From JANYJJ01 sp038241115 (GTDB lineage: Bacteria; Pseudomonadota; Gammaproteobacteria; Burkholderiales; Burkholderiaceae_C): DNA of 50,578 bases. Shown here piece by piece: positions 1 to 8,042 of the stretch. The notes beneath the pieces are model-generated. The model was not told the DNA's origin. It worked only from the letters and a program-made list of their open reading frames with translations, and searched no databases. Each line of letters starts with the position of its first letter. Position 1 is the first letter of the stretch. Made by a program: the position numbers and the translations under genes. The stretch spans positions 1-50,578 of the forward strand of contig JBBRGA010000004.1 of NCBI GenBank assembly GCA_038241115.1, in the 5' to 3' direction.

Positions 1-740
1 CCGGCGATGCGTTCATTCACAACGGTTGGGGCGTCGGCGAGACGCGCTGGGGCTGCCTGGCGCAAAAGGCGCGCCTTCAAGGCGACTGGTTGGTGAAGCG
101 GCCCGCAGCTTTCACGAGTCGCCAAGCCATGGCCATCGGAACGGCCGGCTACACCGCCATGCTGTGCGTGATGGCGCTGGAGCGTCATGGTGTGAACCCC
201 GACGCGGGTGAGGTGTTGGTGACCGGCGCAACCGGGGGCGTCGGCAGCGTGGCCACTGCCTTGCTGGCCCAATTGGGCTACCGCGTGGTGGCCGCCACGG
301 GCAAGTTGGCCGAGGCCGATTACTTGAAAGCATTGGGTGCTGCGGACGTGATCGACCGCACTGAGTTGTCCGCACCCGGCAAACCCCTGCAAAAAGAGCG
401 CTGGGCGGGCGTGGTCGACGCCGTGGGCAGCCACACGCTGGTGAATGCGTTGTCGCAAACGCGCTACGGCGGCGTGGTGGCGGCTTGCGGTTTGGCGCAG
501 GGCTTCGATTTGCCCGCCACGGTGATGCCCTTCATCTTGCGCGGCGTGACGCTGGCTGGAATCGACAGCGTGATGGCACCGCTGACGCTGCGTCAACAAG
601 CATGGGACCGTTTGGCCCGCGATTTGGACGTGACCAAACTTGAGACCATGATCGATGAAGTGGTGCTGGACGGTGCTATCGCCAAAGCGCATGCATTGAT
701 GAACGGTCAGATGCGCGGGCGCGTGGTCGTGTCGATTTAG
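1..740 (+). CDS. acuI: acrylyl-CoA reductase AcuI (YhdH family), 5' end outside window
   Basis: Zinc-free medium-chain dehydrogenase that in characterised members reduces acrylyl-CoA to propionyl-CoA with NADPH. The frame is open from base 3, so about 245 C-terminal residues are present and the start is missing. Seen: the family segment NGWGVGETRWG at the very beginning, the nucleotide-binding loop VTGATGGVGSVA, and a C-terminus ending GRVVVSI as is usual for the family. The gene lies 151 bp upstream of prpE on the same strand. Together the two would feed acrylate and propionate into propionyl-CoA, so the pairing makes biochemical sense. It could be annotated simply as YhdH quinone-oxidoreductase-like; the family call itself is secure. 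Confidence 0.88.
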   Translation, partial: GDAFIHNGWGVGETRWGCLAQKARLQGDWLVKRPAAFTSRQAMAIGTAGYTAMLCVMALERHGVNPDAGEVLVTGATGGVGSVATALLAQLGYRVVAATGKLAEADYLKALGAADVIDRTELSAPGKPLQKERWAGVVDAVGSHTLVNALSQTRYGGVVAACGLAQGFDLPATVMPFILRGVTLAGIDSVMAPLTLRQQAWDRLARDLDVTKLETMIDEVVLDGAIAKAHALMNGQMRGRVVVSI

Positions 741-789
741 CCTGCTCAGCCACCGAGTTTTTCGTTTTAACCAAGCACAAACTACCTTC

Positions 790-823
790 GTTCGGGCTGG
801 CTCCTCGAGACCTCAGGTCGAAC
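790..823. repeat. imperfect hairpin, REP-like intergenic element copy 1
   Basis: Between acuI and prpE lies an imperfect inverted repeat that opens with GTTCG and closes with CGAAC. Its reverse strand shares the core CTGAGGTCTC, preceded by GTTCG and two variable bases, with a second intergenic copy near 23980. It may act as a weak terminator for acuI or be a dispersed palindromic element. No T-run follows it. Confidence 0.35.
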
Positions 824-891
824 GGGGAAGGAGTTCGTGTTTCACTTGATTGGACAAACGCGCCAGTGCGCAGTCAACTTAAGAGTCCGCC

Positions 892-2808
892 ATGACCCCA
901 ACCACCTACGCTGACTTCTACCGCCGCTCGATCACGCAGCCCGACGCCTTTTGGGCCGAGCAAGCTGAGCTCATCGATTGGCAGCAACCGTTCAATGCGG
1001 TGTGCGACAACAGCAACCCGCCCTTCAGCCGCTGGTTCGTGGGTGGCACCACCAATCTGTGCCACAACGCGGTGGACCGGCACTTGACCACGCGACCTGA
1101 TCAAGCAGCGTTGATATGCGTGTCGACTGAAACGAATCAGGAGCGCACCTACAGCTTTCGTGAGCTGCACGCCGAAGTGCAGTGCATGGCGGCGGTGTTG
1201 CTCAGCCTGGGCGTCAAGCAAGGCGATCGCGTGCTCATCTACATGCCCATGATTGCGCAGGCGGCGTTTGCCATGCTGGCGTGCACGCGCATCGGCGCCG
1301 TGCACAGCGTGGTGTTCGGCGGCTTTGCCAGCGGCAGTTTGGCCAGCCGCATCGACAACGCCGAGCCCACCGTCATCGTCAGTGCCGACGCCGGCAGCCG
1401 CAGCGGCAAGGTCATGCCCTACAAGCCGCTGTTGGACGAAGCCGTGAAGCTGGCGGCGCACAAGCCCGCGGCAGTTTTGATGGTCAACCGTCATCTGGCG
1501 GCAATGGACATGCAGGCCGGCCGCGACCACAGCTATGAAGAGATTCGCGCTTCGCACATCGACACCGTCGTGCCTTGCGTGTGGCTCGATTCGGCCGCAA
1601 TCAGCTACACCCTGTACACCAGCGGCACCACCGGTCTGCCCAAAGGCGTGCAACGCGACACCGGCGGCTACGCCGTGGCCCTGGCCGCCAGCATGAAACA
1701 CATCTTCGGGGCCTGCGTCGACAACTCGGCGGGGCAAACCTACTTTGCCACCAGCGACATCGGCTGGGTGGTGGGCCACAGCTACATCGTCTACGGCCCT
1801 TTGATTGCGGGCATGGCCACGATCATGTACGAAGGCCTGCCGACGCGGCCCGACGCCGGCGTGTGGTGGAGCCTGGTCGAGAAGTACAAGGTCAGCGTGA
1901 TGTTCAGCGCGCCCACTGCCGTGCGCGTTCTGAAAAAACAGGACCCGAAGTTTCTGACGGCGTACGACCTTAGTTCACTGCGCGCCTTGTACCTGGCGGG
2001 CGAGCCTTTGGACGAACCCACCGCCACCTGGATTTCCGGCGCTTTGGGCAAACCCATCATCGACAACTATTGGCAAACCGAGACCGGCTGGCCGATCTTG
2101 ACGGTGGCCAACCCGGTGCAGGCCATGCCCAGTAAATTCGGCAGCCCCGGCGTGCCCATGTACGGCTTCAAGGTGAAGCTGCTCGACGAGGCCACCGGCG
2201 AAGAACTGCTGGGTGCCCACAAAAAAGGCGTGCTGGTGATCGACGGCCCCTTGCCACCCGGCTGCATGCAAACCGTGTGGCGTGATGACGCGCGCTTTGT
2301 CAAAACGTATTGGAGTTCGGTGCCTGGTCAGCAGGTCTACAACACCTTCGATTGGGGCATACGCGACGAGAACGGCTACTACTACATCCTCGGTCGCACC
2401 GACGACGTCATCAACGTGGCCGGCCACCGCTTGGGCACGCGCGAAATTGAAGAAAGCATCTCCGCCCACACCAACGTGGCCGAGGTGGCCGTGGTGGGCG
2501 TGGCCGATGCGCTGAAGGGTCAGGTGGCGATGGCGTTCGTGGTGGCCAAAGACGCGAGCGGATTGGAGCTTCCCGCCAATGCGATGAAGCTCGAAGGCGA
2601 CATCATGAAAGTGGTGGACACATCGCTCGGCGCAGTGGCCCGGCCGGCCCGCGTGATCTTCGTCAACGCCCTGCCCAAAACACGCTCGGGAAAAATGCTG
2701 CGCCGCGCGATTCAGGCGGTGTGCGAGCAGCGCGATCCTGGCGACCTGACCACCATGGAAGACCCCGCCGCGCTGCAGCAGATCAAGGAGTTGTTGGGTC
2801 AGGCGTAA
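892..2808 (+). CDS. prpE: propionyl-CoA synthetase PrpE
   Basis: AMP-forming ligase making propionyl-CoA from propionate, ATP and CoA; cytosolic. 638 residues, close to the usual 628-640. Seen: N-terminal ACS-type segment (YADFYRRSITQPDAFWAEQA), the adenylate loop YTSGTTGLPKGVQRDTGGYA at about residues 242-261 (the RDTGGY continuation is typical of PrpE rather than acetyl-CoA synthetase), the WQTETGWP motif, the hinge GRTDDVINVAGHRLGTREIE, and the C-terminal KTRSGK whose last lysine (about residue 601) is the acylation-regulated catalytic lysine in this superfamily. An AAGAG stands a few bases before the ATG. The last 26 bp overlap the end of the convergent DUF1415 gene, and a 12-bp tandem repeat begins at the stop codon. 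Confidence 0.95.
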   Translation: MTPTTYADFYRRSITQPDAFWAEQAELIDWQQPFNAVCDNSNPPFSRWFVGGTTNLCHNAVDRHLTTRPDQAALICVSTETNQERTYSFRELHAEVQCMAAVLLSLGVKQGDRVLIYMPMIAQAAFAMLACTRIGAVHSVVFGGFASGSLASRIDNAEPTVIVSADAGSRSGKVMPYKPLLDEAVKLAAHKPAAVLMVNRHLAAMDMQAGRDHSYEEIRASHIDTVVPCVWLDSAAISYTLYTSGTTGLPKGVQRDTGGYAVALAASMKHIFGACVDNSAGQTYFATSDIGWVVGHSYIVYGPLIAGMATIMYEGLPTRPDAGVWWSLVEKYKVSVMFSAPTAVRVLKKQDPKFLTAYDLSSLRALYLAGEPLDEPTATWISGALGKPIIDNYWQTETGWPILTVANPVQAMPSKFGSPGVPMYGFKVKLLDEATGEELLGAHKKGVLVIDGPLPPGCMQTVWRDDARFVKTYWSSVPGQQVYNTFDWGIRDENGYYYILGRTDDVINVAGHRLGTREIEESISAHTNVAEVAVVGVADALKGQVAMAFVVAKDASGLELPANAMKLEGDIMKVVDTSLGAVARPARVIFVNALPKTRSGKMLRRAIQAVCEQRDPGDLTTMEDPAALQQIKELLGQA

Positions 2809-3403
2809 TGCGTGGGGTAATGCTTGGGGTAATGCTTGGGGTGACGGGCGCCTGCGCGATTCGAGTTTGCAGTTCGGCCCAGCCGGCCGCACCCAGTTTT
2901 TCCAGCGTGGCGATGTTGGTCTCGAAGATGGTCTCGGCGTTCGGGAAGCTCGTCACCGCGCGCTCGACGCTGTCCTCGCGCAGCAAGTGCAGCGTGGGAA
3001 ACGGCGCGCGGTTGGTGGCGTTGGCAACGTCGTCAGGCTCGGTGCCTTCAAACTGAAATTGCGGATGAAAGCTGGCCACTTGCAGCACACCGTCATAGCC
3101 CAGTTCTTCGAGTGCCGAATCGGCCAATTCCAAGAAGTCGTTGAAGTCGAGAAAATCGGTCAACACCTTCGGATGGACCAGCAAGCTCGTCTCGACTTTG
3201 GCGGGGTCGGCCTCGGCCAGAAAGTGCATTTCGGCGCACAGCTCGGCCATCAACGTGTCGATGTTCTTTGCCTCGCTCACGACCACACGAATCTGATTTT
3301 TGACTTGCACCGCCCGCGCAAACGGGCACAGGTTCAAGCCCACCACGGCGTGCGAAATCCAGGCTCGGGTTTGCGCAATCACGCAGTCTGATGTGAGGTT
3401 CAT
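2783..3403 (-). CDS. DUF1415 family protein with repeat-encoded C-terminal tail
   Basis: Conserved protein of unknown function, 206 residues from the ATG at 3403. Seen: family features CVIAQTRAWISHAVVGLNLCPFA near the N-terminus and VASFHPQFQFEGTEPDDVANATNRAPFPTLHLLRE in the middle (shortened here: ASFHPQFQFEGT, NRAPFPTLHLL). The open frame runs further upstream into the divergent YgjP-like gene, but the family start is MNLTSD. The C-terminus ends in TPSITPSITPRITP-type repeats encoded by three 12-bp units at 2807-2842, so it reaches past the normal family end and overlaps the stop region of prpE. The tail is probably dispensable. Confidence 0.8.
   Translation of the reverse strand: MNLTSDCVIAQTRAWISHAVVGLNLCPFARAVQVKNQIRVVVSEAKNIDTLMAELCAEMHFLAEADPAKVETSLLVHPKVLTDFLDFNDFLELADSALEELGYDGVLQVASFHPQFQFEGTEPDDVANATNRAPFPTLHLLREDSVERAVTSFPNAETIFETNIATLEKLGAAGWAELQTRIAQAPVTPSITPSITPRITPDPTTP
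2807..2842. repeat. 12-bp tandem repeat, three units
   Basis: Three consecutive units: AATGCGTGGGGT, then AATGCTTGGGGT twice. They begin at the last bases of the prpE stop codon and on the other strand encode the Thr-Pro-Ser-Ile tail of the DUF1415 protein (about residues 188-199). One of about a dozen short tandem repeats in the window. Confidence 0.9.
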
Positions 3404-3460
3404 TTTTGAATGCTCGATATGCTGTGAAGTCTTGAATTGGAAGCAGCCGCGGACGTGTTC

Positions 3461-3967
3461 ATGCAGACCTTGAAATACCTGGCGGGTTACTCGGAAGACA
3501 CGCTCAAGCGCGTGCGCGATTTGATCAGCGCCAACAAGCTGGGTGAGCACCTGGCTGCCAAGTATCCCGACACGCACGACATGCGCACCGATCGTGCGCT
3601 TTATGACTACACCATGGCCCTGAAGCAGCGCTTCATGCGAAGTGCGGTGCCGCTGAGCAAGGTGGCTTATGACAACCGGTTGCGTGTGCTGCAACACGCT
3701 CTGGGCACCCACACCACGGTGTCCCGCGTTCAGGGCGGCAACCTCAAATCAAAGCGCGAAATTCGCGTGTCGAGTCTGTTCAAAGAAACGCCGCCCGAGT
3801 TTTTGAAAATGATCGTGGTTCACGAGTTGGCGCACATCAAAGAGCGTGAACATGACAAAGCGTTTTACCAACTTTGCACCCACATGGAGCCCGACTATCA
3901 CCAGTTTGAATTTGACCTGCGGCTGCTGCTGACGCAGCGTGAGGTGGAAGGGCAAGGCGAAGGGTGA
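3461..3967 (+). CDS. YgjP-like (M48/DUF45-type) metallopeptidase-domain protein
   Basis: Small predicted zinc metallopeptidase, 168 residues from ATG 3461 (MQTLKYLAGY). Seen: HELAHIKEREHD, which carries the HExxH zinc motif followed by a second histidine, then YHQFEFDLRLLL close to the C-terminus. This matches the stand-alone YgjP/SprT-like group whose substrates are not established. The frame is also open from a TTG at 3437, but the ATG agrees better with family N-termini. It is divergent from DUF1415 with a 57-bp gap that must hold both promoters. Confidence 0.75.
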   Translation: MQTLKYLAGYSEDTLKRVRDLISANKLGEHLAAKYPDTHDMRTDRALYDYTMALKQRFMRSAVPLSKVAYDNRLRVLQHALGTHTTVSRVQGGNLKSKREIRVSSLFKETPPEFLKMIVVHELAHIKEREHDKAFYQLCTHMEPDYHQFEFDLRLLLTQREVEGQGEG

Positions 3968-3979
3968 CGTGCGCCGCCC

Positions 3980-4363
3980 TCAAGCCCGCACAAACAACGT
4001 CTCCAGCGGCTCATCGCCCACTTGACGGCTGCAGTGCCCGTGCACTTGGGCGTCAAACACGGCACCTGCTGGCAGCGTGTCGGCCGAGAAGAAATGTTGG
4101 CCCGGATGGAACAGGCGCGAGCTGCCGTCTTGCAAGCCGATCTCCATCACGCCGCGCAATATGAACACCCACTGCGGTTTGTCGGTGCAATGAAACTCAC
4201 TGCGAAAACCCACCGGGCTGCGCCGCAGCTGCATGCCGCCGCTGGGTTGCAGTGGCGACAACAGCGCCTTGGCTGAGCCTTCACTGAGCAGCAACGGCGC
4301 CTCGTGAAAGCGTGCAAAGCCGTCGGCGTCGGTTCGCAAATGGGTGATCGTGATTTCGTTCAT
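3980..4363 (-). CDS. small cupin-domain protein
   Basis: 127-residue single-domain cupin from ATG 4363 (MNEITITHLRTDADG). Seen: the small beta-barrel pattern with FHCTDKPQWVFILRGVMEIG and a later HPGQHFFSADTLPAG, which fit the two conserved cupin motifs, although the classic first-motif HxH metal pair is not evident. The role is unknown; such proteins range from isomerases to sensors. Upstream, 58 bp separate it from the prolyl oligopeptidase gene on the same strand, so it may be the last gene of that transcription unit. Confidence 0.7.
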   Translation of the reverse strand: MNEITITHLRTDADGFARFHEAPLLLSEGSAKALLSPLQPSGGMQLRRSPVGFRSEFHCTDKPQWVFILRGVMEIGLQDGSSRLFHPGQHFFSADTLPAGAVFDAQVHGHCSRQVGDEPLETLFVRA

Positions 4364-4421
4364 TGACCGCAACCTTTGTTCCGGGTGCAAAGCGCCGCAA
4401 GACCGGTTTGTCGCGCTGCTT

Positions 4422-6659
4422 TCATTTGCCGAGTTGTTGCCACAAATACGCAAATTCCATCGCCAGCAAGTGCGCGCGTTGTTCGTTGTCGGCCGCGCCA
4501 CCGTGGCCGCCTTCGATGTTCTCGTAGTACAGAACGTCATGCTTTTGCGCTTGCATGCGCGCCACCATTTTTCTGGCGTGAGCCGGGTGAACGCGGTCGT
4601 CCCGGGTTGACGTGGTGAACAGCACGGTGGGGTATTTGGCACCCGGTTTGACGTTTTGGTAGGGGCTGTACTGGCTGATGTAGGCCCATTCGGCCGGCAC
4701 ATCGGGGTTGCCGTATTCGCCCATCCATGACGCACCGGCCAGCAACTGATTGAAACGCTTCATGTCGAGCAGCGGCACCTGGCACACCACCGCGTTGAAC
4801 AGCTCGGGTCGCTGGGTAAACACTGCTCCCACGAGCAGGCCGCCGTTGCTGCCGCCCATGATGCCGAGCTGCTTGGGGGTGGTGATTTTTTGGGCGATCA
4901 AGTCTTCTGCCACGGCGATGAAATCGTCGTAGCTGCGCTGCTTGTTTTGCTTCATCGCGGCCTGATGCCAGTTGGGGCCAAATTCGCCTCCGCCGCGTAT
5001 GTTGGCCACCACACGCACACCTCCGCGAAGCGCCCAAGCGCGGCCAAAAGCGGCCGAATACGAGGGGTTCAGCGAGACCTCGAAACCGCCGTAGCCGTAC
5101 AACAACGTGGGGTTGCTGCCGTCCGCTTTGGCGCCTTGCGGCCACACCACAAAGTAGGGCACGCGGGTGCCGTCTTTGGACGTGGCAAAGCGCTGCTCGG
5201 CGCGCATGCCATCGGCGTTGAACTGCGCCGGTCGTGCCTTCAAAGGCTCGTAGGCCAGGGTTTTGGTGCTGCCCAAGTACAAGGTTTCAGGCGTGAGGAA
5301 GTCGGTGTACGTGACCAAAAAGTTGTTGGCCAGCGGGTCCTTGGTCACCTCGGGGTCGTGCAGGCTGCTGACGCTCAAAGTGCCTAATCCACCTTGAGCG
5401 CCTTGAATGCCAGGCGCTGGCATGTCGCGCTGAAAAAAGCCGCTGCCCACCTTCTGCCAAAGCTCCAACTTGCTGACCACGTTGTCCAGCACGTTGATGA
5501 TGAGGTGGTCGCGTGTGGTGGTGTAACCGCTGAGCGATCGGGTAGCGGTGGGCGTGAACAAAGCCTTCAGGTTGCGCTCGCCGCGCAGGTAGGCAGCGGC
5601 ATCAGTTTGCAGCAGAGAACCCGACATAAACACGGTGTTGCCAACTTTCAAATCGCTGCGCAAGCTCAGCAGCAGCTTGTCTCGCATGAAGCCGATGCCG
5701 GCGTCGTCGGGCACGTCCAGCGGCACCAGTTTGTCGCCCTGAAGCAGCGTGACTTTGCTGGTGAAAAAGTCGGGTGACCGGCTGAACCAGGTGCGCTCGA
5801 ATCCGGGTGTGGTGTCTACCGTCGCGCCGGCGGCCACGTCGGTCGACAAGCCTTCAAATACGGTGGTGGCGTCGCTCAACGGCGAGCCGCGTTTCCAGCG
5901 CTTGACCACGCGCGGGTAACCCGATGTGGTGAGCGATTCGGGTCCGAAATCGGTGGCCACGAAGACGGTGTTGGCGTCTATCCAGTCGACATCTGATTTG
6001 GCTTCAGGCAGGGTGAAGCCGTCGGCCACAAATTGCTTGCTCGCGGTGTCGAATTCACGAACCACTTTGGCGTCGGCGCCGCCGCGTGACAGTGAAATCA
6101 GGCAGCGTTTGTAGTCGGGACCCAAGCAGCGCGCGCCAGCCCAAACCCAGTTCTCATCCTCGGCCAGGCCCAGTGCATCCAGATCGATCACCGTCTCCCA
6201 AGCGGGCGCGGCTTTGCGATATTCGGCCAAGCTGGTGCGGCGCCACAGCCCGCGTTTGTTTTTCTCGTCCTGCCACAGGTTGTAGACAAAACTTCCGCGC
6301 CGGGAAATCGCCGGTATGCGGTCTTTCGAGTTCAGCACCTCCAGCAGCTGCGTTTTGATGGGTGCGTACTCAGTGCGCGCAGTCAGCACTTTGTTGCTTT
6401 CGGCATTTCGCTCGCGCACCCACGCCAAAGGCTTTTCGCCGAGCACTTCTTCGAGCCAGATGAACGGGTCTTCAGCAGCGGCGGGGTTGGTTTGCGACAT
6501 GGAATGGGGTGCGTAAAAAGTAAGGGCCACCAAGAGCACGGTGTAGACGGTGACGACGCGCTTTTGGACAGCGTGCGCCCAGGTGGCGGTGCGGCTGGAG
6601 GCTGGGATGATGGCGGTGCGGATGGTGGAGGCGGGGATGGTGGAAGCGTGCGGTGTCAT
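4422..6659 (-). CDS. prolyl oligopeptidase family (S9A) serine peptidase, probably exported
   Basis: 745-residue serine peptidase of the prolyl endopeptidase group, which cleaves short peptides after proline. Seen: N-terminal EDPFIWLEEVLGEKPLAWVR, a long beta-propeller region, then the alpha/beta-hydrolase domain with YGYGGFEVSLNP, nucleophile Ser604 in MGGSNGGL, Asp in STRDDRVHP (about 688) and His in EGGHGGAAD (about 719). A hydrophobic segment at about residues 36-50 resembles a signal peptide or anchor. The chosen ATG overlaps the stop of the upstream GNAT gene as ATGA, which supports this start and implies translational coupling. Residues 2-21 are a degenerate TIPAS-type repeat made from four 15-bp units. 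The frame stays open upstream, but that extension is antisense to nothing recognisable and is rejected. Confidence 0.88.
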   Translation of the reverse strand: MTPHASTIPASTIRTAIIPASSRTATWAHAVQKRVVTVYTVLLVALTFYAPHSMSQTNPAAAEDPFIWLEEVLGEKPLAWVRERNAESNKVLTARTEYAPIKTQLLEVLNSKDRIPAISRRGSFVYNLWQDEKNKRGLWRRTSLAEYRKAAPAWETVIDLDALGLAEDENWVWAGARCLGPDYKRCLISLSRGGADAKVVREFDTASKQFVADGFTLPEAKSDVDWIDANTVFVATDFGPESLTTSGYPRVVKRWKRGSPLSDATTVFEGLSTDVAAGATVDTTPGFERTWFSRSPDFFTSKVTLLQGDKLVPLDVPDDAGIGFMRDKLLLSLRSDLKVGNTVFMSGSLLQTDAAAYLRGERNLKALFTPTATRSLSGYTTTRDHLIINVLDNVVSKLELWQKVGSGFFQRDMPAPGIQGAQGGLGTLSVSSLHDPEVTKDPLANNFLVTYTDFLTPETLYLGSTKTLAYEPLKARPAQFNADGMRAEQRFATSKDGTRVPYFVVWPQGAKADGSNPTLLYGYGGFEVSLNPSYSAAFGRAWALRGGVRVVANIRGGGEFGPNWHQAAMKQNKQRSYDDFIAVAEDLIAQKITTPKQLGIMGGSNGGLLVGAVFTQRPELFNAVVCQVPLLDMKRFNQLLAGASWMGEYGNPDVPAEWAYISQYSPYQNVKPGAKYPTVLFTTSTRDDRVHPAHARKMVARMQAQKHDVLYYENIEGGHGGAADNEQRAHLLAMEFAYLWQQLGK
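6597..6656. repeat. 15-bp degenerate tandem repeat, four units
   Basis: Four units of 15 bp (6597-6611, 6612-6626, 6627-6641, 6642-6656) sharing the pattern GGNGGNGNGGATGNT. They encode the low-complexity N-terminus of the prolyl oligopeptidase directly after its ATGA-coupled start, so the repeat stops exactly at a gene junction. Confidence 0.7.
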
Positions 6660-6964
6660 GCTTGCAAGGATCGAGTTTCGGGGTGGCGCTGCATGTAGGT
6701 GCGAACGTAAGAACAGGCAGGGTTGACCTTCAGTTTCGCGGCCTTGGCGTGCGCCAAGGCGGCTGCGACCAGCGTCGCCGCAATGCCGCGACCCGCCAAT
6801 GCCGCAGGAACTTCGGTGTGGGTCATGTGCATCACACCACCAGCGAGTTGATAGTCGGCCACGCACAGCAGGCCTTCGACCTGGCACTCGAAACGGTGTC
6901 GGGCGACGTTGTGCAGAACGTGAATTGGAGCGGGAACGGGAGCAGGAAAGGGAACGGGGATCAT
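6656..6964 (-). CDS. YjdJ-type GNAT N-acetyltransferase
   Basis: 102-residue minimal GNAT protein. Seen: HVLHNVARHRFECQVEG, HMTHTEVPAALAGRGIAATL (the AGRGIAA loop binds acetyl-CoA in this superfamily) and the C-terminal NPACSYVRTYMQRHPE characteristic of the YjdJ/COG2388 group. The substrate is unknown. Residues about 3-12 are a Pro-x repeat (VPFPAPVPAP) made from 6-bp units at 6927-6956, absent from the core family, so the true functional start may lie just after it. The stop overlaps the next start as ATGA. It belongs to a probable yaeQ-GNAT-oligopeptidase unit. Confidence 0.82.
   Translation of the reverse strand: MIPVPFPAPVPAPIHVLHNVARHRFECQVEGLLCVADYQLAGGVMHMTHTEVPAALAGRGIAATLVAAALAHAKAAKLKVNPACSYVRTYMQRHPETRSLQA
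6927..6956. repeat. 6-bp tandem repeat in GNAT 5' end
   Basis: Five hexamers of the form GGANNN (GGAGCG, GGAACG, GGAGCA, GGAAAG, GGAACG) that encode the alternating Pro-x N-terminus of the GNAT protein on the minus strand. Confidence 0.6.
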
Positions 6965-6997
6965 GCTGGCGCAACCTGAGGGTGAAGCGATTGAAAA

Positions 6998-7552
6998 CTA
7001 CAGCGGATACAACTTGTGCGGCGTGATTTCCACCGTGCGCGTGGCGTCGGCAATCCATAGCGTGCCGTCTTGCACCGTCACTTGCAACTGCATGGTGCGC
7101 TGCGCCAACTCGCCCAGCGCCTGACTGGCGGCCGCGTCAATTTGCCAGACTGTCAAGTTGCGCGCACGGGTGATTTTGTTTTCAATGCCGCGCCACCACA
7201 CCGCGGTGCTGGCACTGAAGCTGAGCACACTCACGCGACCCGCCTTGCCGCTGGCTTTCATCAAACGTTTTTCGTCGGGCTGGCCGACGTCTATCCAATG
7301 GACTATCTGGCCGGTGAGATCTTTTTGCCACAGGTCGGGCTCATCGGTGTCCCACAGGCTTTTTGCCAACTCGAGGCCGCCGTCGTCGCTGCTGGCCGGA
7401 ACGTTCAGTACAAACGCCAGCACGCGTATCAGCATGCGTTCATCGGTTTCTGAAGGGTGGCGCGCAATGGTGAGCGCGTGGTCGCCATAGACATTGCGGT
7501 CCATGTCAGCGATTTGCAAATTCGCCTTGTAGATGGTCGCTTTGATGGCCAT
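6998..7552 (-). CDS. yaeQ: YaeQ family protein
   Basis: 184-residue YaeQ family member. Seen: the family opening MAIKATIYKANLQIADMDRN, LTIARHPSETDERMLIRVLA, then LWQKDLTGQIVHWIDVGQPDEKRL and the end VEITPHKLYPL. The fold resembles restriction-endonuclease-like nucleases and the Enterobacterial protein was once reported as a haemolysin-expression regulator; the actual role is unsettled. Length matches the family. First gene of a minus-strand run (yaeQ, GNAT, prolyl oligopeptidase, cupin). Confidence 0.92.
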   Translation of the reverse strand: MAIKATIYKANLQIADMDRNVYGDHALTIARHPSETDERMLIRVLAFVLNVPASSDDGGLELAKSLWDTDEPDLWQKDLTGQIVHWIDVGQPDEKRLMKASGKAGRVSVLSFSASTAVWWRGIENKITRARNLTVWQIDAAASQALGELAQRTMQLQVTVQDGTLWIADATRTVEITPHKLYPL

Positions 7553-7654
7553 GGGTCGCTTTTTCGTCTGGGGTGAGAGAGGCGCGATTAAAGCAGACGG
7601 GCACGCCTGGAGCTCAAGCCCACGCCGATTGCCGCGACGCTGGTCGGCGCTGAA

Positions 7655-7668
7655 TGTAGAAATCTACA
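7655..7668. promoter_or_regulatory. palindrome upstream of the ribbon-helix-helix-like gene
   Basis: Perfect inverted repeat TGTAGA-AA-TCTACA, 33 bp before the ATG at 7702 and 102 bp from the divergent yaeQ start. The right arm runs into TACAAT, a plausible -10 hexamer, so a bound repressor would block the promoter. The operator role is inferred. Confidence 0.45.
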
Positions 7669-7701
7669 ATCCGCGATTAACAACGATTCGGACACCACGC
7701 C

Positions 7702-7974
7702 ATGAGCATGAAAAAAAGCGACCTCGACAAGAACATGGGCAAGGTTCTGACGGGAAAGATGAAAACAGCCATCGTGCCGGACCGCTTTGCGCAGAGCGCC
7801 GCCGCTGCGGTGGACAAACGCGAACAACGCAAGCGCGATTCGGCTGCCGGTTTGGTGCCATTTGCCTGCAAGCTGCCTTCTGATTTGGTGCGCCAGCTGC
7901 ACGACAAGGCGGTGGGTGTCGAAGGCGGGCTGAACGCCCTGGTTTCGGCCGCATTGGCCAAAGCCGTGGCTTGA
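7702..7974 (+). CDS. small protein with ribbon-helix-helix-like C-terminus
   Basis: 90 residues, basic, not recognised as a named family. The C-terminal half (FACKLPSDLVRQLHDKAV, then GGLNALVSAALAKAVA) has the spacing of a ribbon-helix-helix DNA-binding fold: a short strand ending in LP, a helix, a turn, and a second Ala/Leu-rich helix. The N-terminal half is lysine-rich and probably extended. A perfect palindrome with a -10-like hexamer lies immediately upstream, as expected of an autoregulated repressor. No toxin-like gene is adjacent, so an antitoxin role is not supported. A second ATG six bases in is an alternative start. Confidence 0.6.
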   Translation: MSMKKSDLDKNMGKVLTGKMKTAIVPDRFAQSAAAAVDKREQRKRDSAAGLVPFACKLPSDLVRQLHDKAVGVEGGLNALVSAALAKAVA

Positions 7975-8042
7975 CGGCAAGGGCTTGAAGGGTCTTTGCA
8001 ACCGACCCTCCTGCACTCAGGGCGAGTTCATCAAGGCGAAAG

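Noticed and set aside
874..1779. 301-codon open frame antisense to prpE
   Set aside because: Composition typical of an antisense shadow; prpE is full length and well conserved on the other strand.
7702..7974. Antitoxin of a toxin-antitoxin pair
   Set aside because: The next gene is kynA on the opposite strand and no small toxin-like ORF adjoins it.
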